From the NCBI GenBank assembly GCA_018714575.1, contig DVNF01000173.1, forward strand, positions 1-14,947: a stretch of 14,947 nucleotides of DNA, written 5' to 3'. The translations under genes and the position numbers were made by a program. The notes beneath the pieces are model-generated. The model saw nothing but the letters and a program-made list of their open reading frames with translations. It searched no databases and was not told where the DNA came from. This DNA comes from Candidatus Stercoripulliclostridium merdigallinarum. GTDB taxonomy: Bacteria; Bacillota; Clostridia; Christensenellales; DTU072. The stretch's first letter is position 1. Every line of letters begins with the position of its first letter. Below, one piece after another: positions 13,366 to 14,947 of the stretch.

Positions 13366-14947
13366 GTGAAAATTTCCGTAGGCGAAGCTATAGTAAAATA
13401 TTTGGACAATCAATACGTTTCCTTTGACGGCGCCGAATATAAGTTCGTGGAAGGAGCGTTTGCCGTATTCGGGCACGGTTGCGTGCTGGGCATAGGCGAA
13501 GCGCTGGCTACGGGTAAACACGGCATCAAGGTTTACCAGGGCAAGAACGAACAGGGCATGGCTCACGTCGCGACCTCTTACGCAAAGCAAAACAACCGTC
13601 GGAAGATAATGCCGTGTATTTCTTCGATAGGACCCGGCGCGGCGAATATGGTGACGGCGGCGGCGACCGCGACCGTAAACAATATACCGCTGTTGTTATT
13701 CCCGGGCGACACGTTTGCCACCAGGCGACCCGACCCGGTGTTGCAACAGTTCGAACAACCGCACGATCTGACCATCACGACGAACGACGCTTACCGCGCC
13801 GTAACCCGCGCCTTTGACCGCGTATATCGTCCTGAAATGTTGTATTCCGCGTTGGAAAACGCCATGAGGGTGCTGACCGATCCCGAACTTGCCGGAGCCG
13901 TTTGCATAGCCATGCCGCAGGACGTCCAGGGCGAAGTGTACGATTTTCCGCAGGAAATGTTCGCAAAGCGCGTCCGCGAGATCCGTCGTCCGGTACCTAC
14001 CGACAGCGAACTTATCGCCGCGGCGGAACTTATAGGATCGGCAAAATACCCCTTGGTCATAGTCGGCGGCGGAGCAAGGTATTCCGAAGCCGGCAGCGCG
14101 ATAGAGGCGTTCCTGAGTAAATGCAATATCCCCTTTGCCGAAACCCAGGCGGGAAAATCGACGATACCCTGTTCGTCGCCGTATTACCTTGGAGGCCTGG
14201 GAGTAACGGGTAACGCGGCAGCCAACGAGATAGCCGCAAAAGCCGACTTGATCATAGGTTTGGGTACCCGTTTTTCGGACTTTACGACCTCAAGTAAGAC
14301 TTTATTCAAAAACGCCAAAGCCTTTGTCAACGTCAACGTTTCGCGTTACCACGCGCTGAAAATGCACGGATCGACAGTAGTCGGCGACGTCAAAGTTTCC
14401 GTGGAAATGCTTACGGAAATGCTGAAAGATTACCGCACTAAATATACCGACGAATACTTGGTCGCCAGGAAAAAGTGGCTGGCGGAGGCGGACAGATTAT
14501 ACAAGACCGTATATACAAAATCCTTGGTCCCCGAAGTAAAAGCCATGACCCCCGGAACGTTGGAAGATTTCCATAAAGCTACCGGCGCGGAGCTGACGCA
14601 GACGGCGGCTTTGGGATTGATCAGAAAGATGATCCCGCGCGACGCCATAGTTGTGGCGGCGGCAGGCTCCTTACCCGGCTGTATGCAACGGCTGTGGGAT
14701 ACCGACAGCTTGTATTCTTATAATATGGAATACGGATATTCCTGTATGGGTTACGAGATCGCCGGCGCGTTGGGATCGAAACTTGCAGCCCCGGACAAGG
14801 ATGTTTATGCCATGGTAGGGGACGGATCATATCTGATGTTACATTCGGAGATGGTCACGGCGGTACAGGAAGGCGTAAAGATCAACGTGTTGTTGTTCGA
14901 TAACGGCGGCTTCGGCTGTATCAACAATCTGCAAATGGGCAAGGGGG
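13366..14947 (+). CDS. iolD: 3D-(3,5/4)-trihydroxycyclohexane-1,2-dione acylhydrolase, cut by the right edge
   Basis: A thiamine-diphosphate enzyme that hydrolyses the cyclohexanedione ring of the inositol pathway to 5-deoxy-D-glucuronate. It starts at a GTG seven bases after AGGAGG and stays open for 527 codons to the window end; full members have about 640 residues, so roughly the last 110 are missing. The N-terminal pyrimidine-binding domain has YKFVEGAFAVFGHG (25-38) and VYQGKNEQGMAH with the activating Glu62. A central domain (about 195-330) carries LIIGLGTRFSDF. The diphosphate-binding domain has GDGS (485-488) and Asn513 in DNGGFG, the GDG-X(n)-N motif. It follows iolB by 25 bases in one operon. 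Confidence 0.93.
   Translation, partial: MKISVGEAIVKYLDNQYVSFDGAEYKFVEGAFAVFGHGCVLGIGEALATGKHGIKVYQGKNEQGMAHVATSYAKQNNRRKIMPCISSIGPGAANMVTAAATATVNNIPLLLFPGDTFATRRPDPVLQQFEQPHDLTITTNDAYRAVTRAFDRVYRPEMLYSALENAMRVLTDPELAGAVCIAMPQDVQGEVYDFPQEMFAKRVREIRRPVPTDSELIAAAELIGSAKYPLVIVGGGARYSEAGSAIEAFLSKCNIPFAETQAGKSTIPCSSPYYLGGLGVTGNAAANEIAAKADLIIGLGTRFSDFTTSSKTLFKNAKAFVNVNVSRYHALKMHGSTVVGDVKVSVEMLTEMLKDYRTKYTDEYLVARKKWLAEADRLYKTVYTKSLVPEVKAMTPGTLEDFHKATGAELTQTAALGLIRKMIPRDAIVVAAAGSLPGCMQRLWDTDSLYSYNMEYGYSCMGYEIAGALGSKLAAPDKDVYAMVGDGSYLMLHSEMVTAVQEGVKINVLLFDNGGFGCINNLQMGKG

Noticed and set aside
12717..13409. Minus-strand open frame of 230 codons opposite iolB
   Set aside because: The plus-strand frame has the IolB metal site and family motifs; the minus frame has none.

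Overview
The window looks like chromosomal DNA of an anaerobic Bacillota, most likely class Clostridia. The signs are a canonical-order F-type ATP synthase operon with strong GGAGG ribosome binding sites, a myo-inositol catabolic cluster, a Na/Pi-cotransporter with a PhoU-like tail, and a small Gly-Pro-Thr collagen-like protein of the kind found on clostridial and bacillar spore surfaces. Genus and species cannot be read from the sequence. No tRNA, rRNA, CRISPR array, transposase or phage gene was seen.

Layout. Positions 1-268 hold no convincing gene. A 64-residue collagen-like gene lies on the minus strand (269-463), followed by a roughly 300-base gap with a perfect palindrome, a strong terminator and smaller hairpins. 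A minus-strand phosphate transporter gene (759-2408) is divergent from a plus-strand pair, a membrane-anchored or secreted GH5 glycosidase (2615-3847) and a two-repeat YegP/DUF1508 protein (3885-4298). A two-way terminator (4404-4429) separates that pair from the convergent ATP synthase operon, which runs on the minus strand from 10635 to 4458 in the order atpB, atpE, atpF, atpA, atpG, atpD, atpC. A 235-base two-way promoter region then precedes a plus-strand inositol operon: a GPH-family symporter (10871-12460), iolB (12564-13340) and iolD (13366 to the right edge, cut off).

Main discovery. The ATP synthase operon has no separate atpH (delta subunit) gene. The alpha subunit instead carries an extra N-terminal segment of about 78 residues that reads as the C-terminal, b-binding domain of delta, including its VIDGSVRGRLERL-like signature, fused in frame to an otherwise normal alpha. 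The N-terminal half of delta is absent. Because F1 has three alpha subunits, this predicts three tethered delta C-terminal domains per enzyme and a different stalk attachment from the textbook one. The c subunit (127 residues) has a signal-peptide-like N-terminal extension and the a subunit has an extra N-terminal membrane segment, so the enzyme departs from the standard plan in several places.

How the genes work together. IolD opens the trihydroxycyclohexanedione ring to 5-deoxyglucuronate and IolB isomerises that product, so the two genes encode consecutive steps. The co-directional GPH symporter is a candidate inositol (or related polyol) importer. Several annotated starts were chosen by Shine-Dalgarno position: atpB, atpF and the phosphate transporter start at ATG codons slightly inside the longest open frames.
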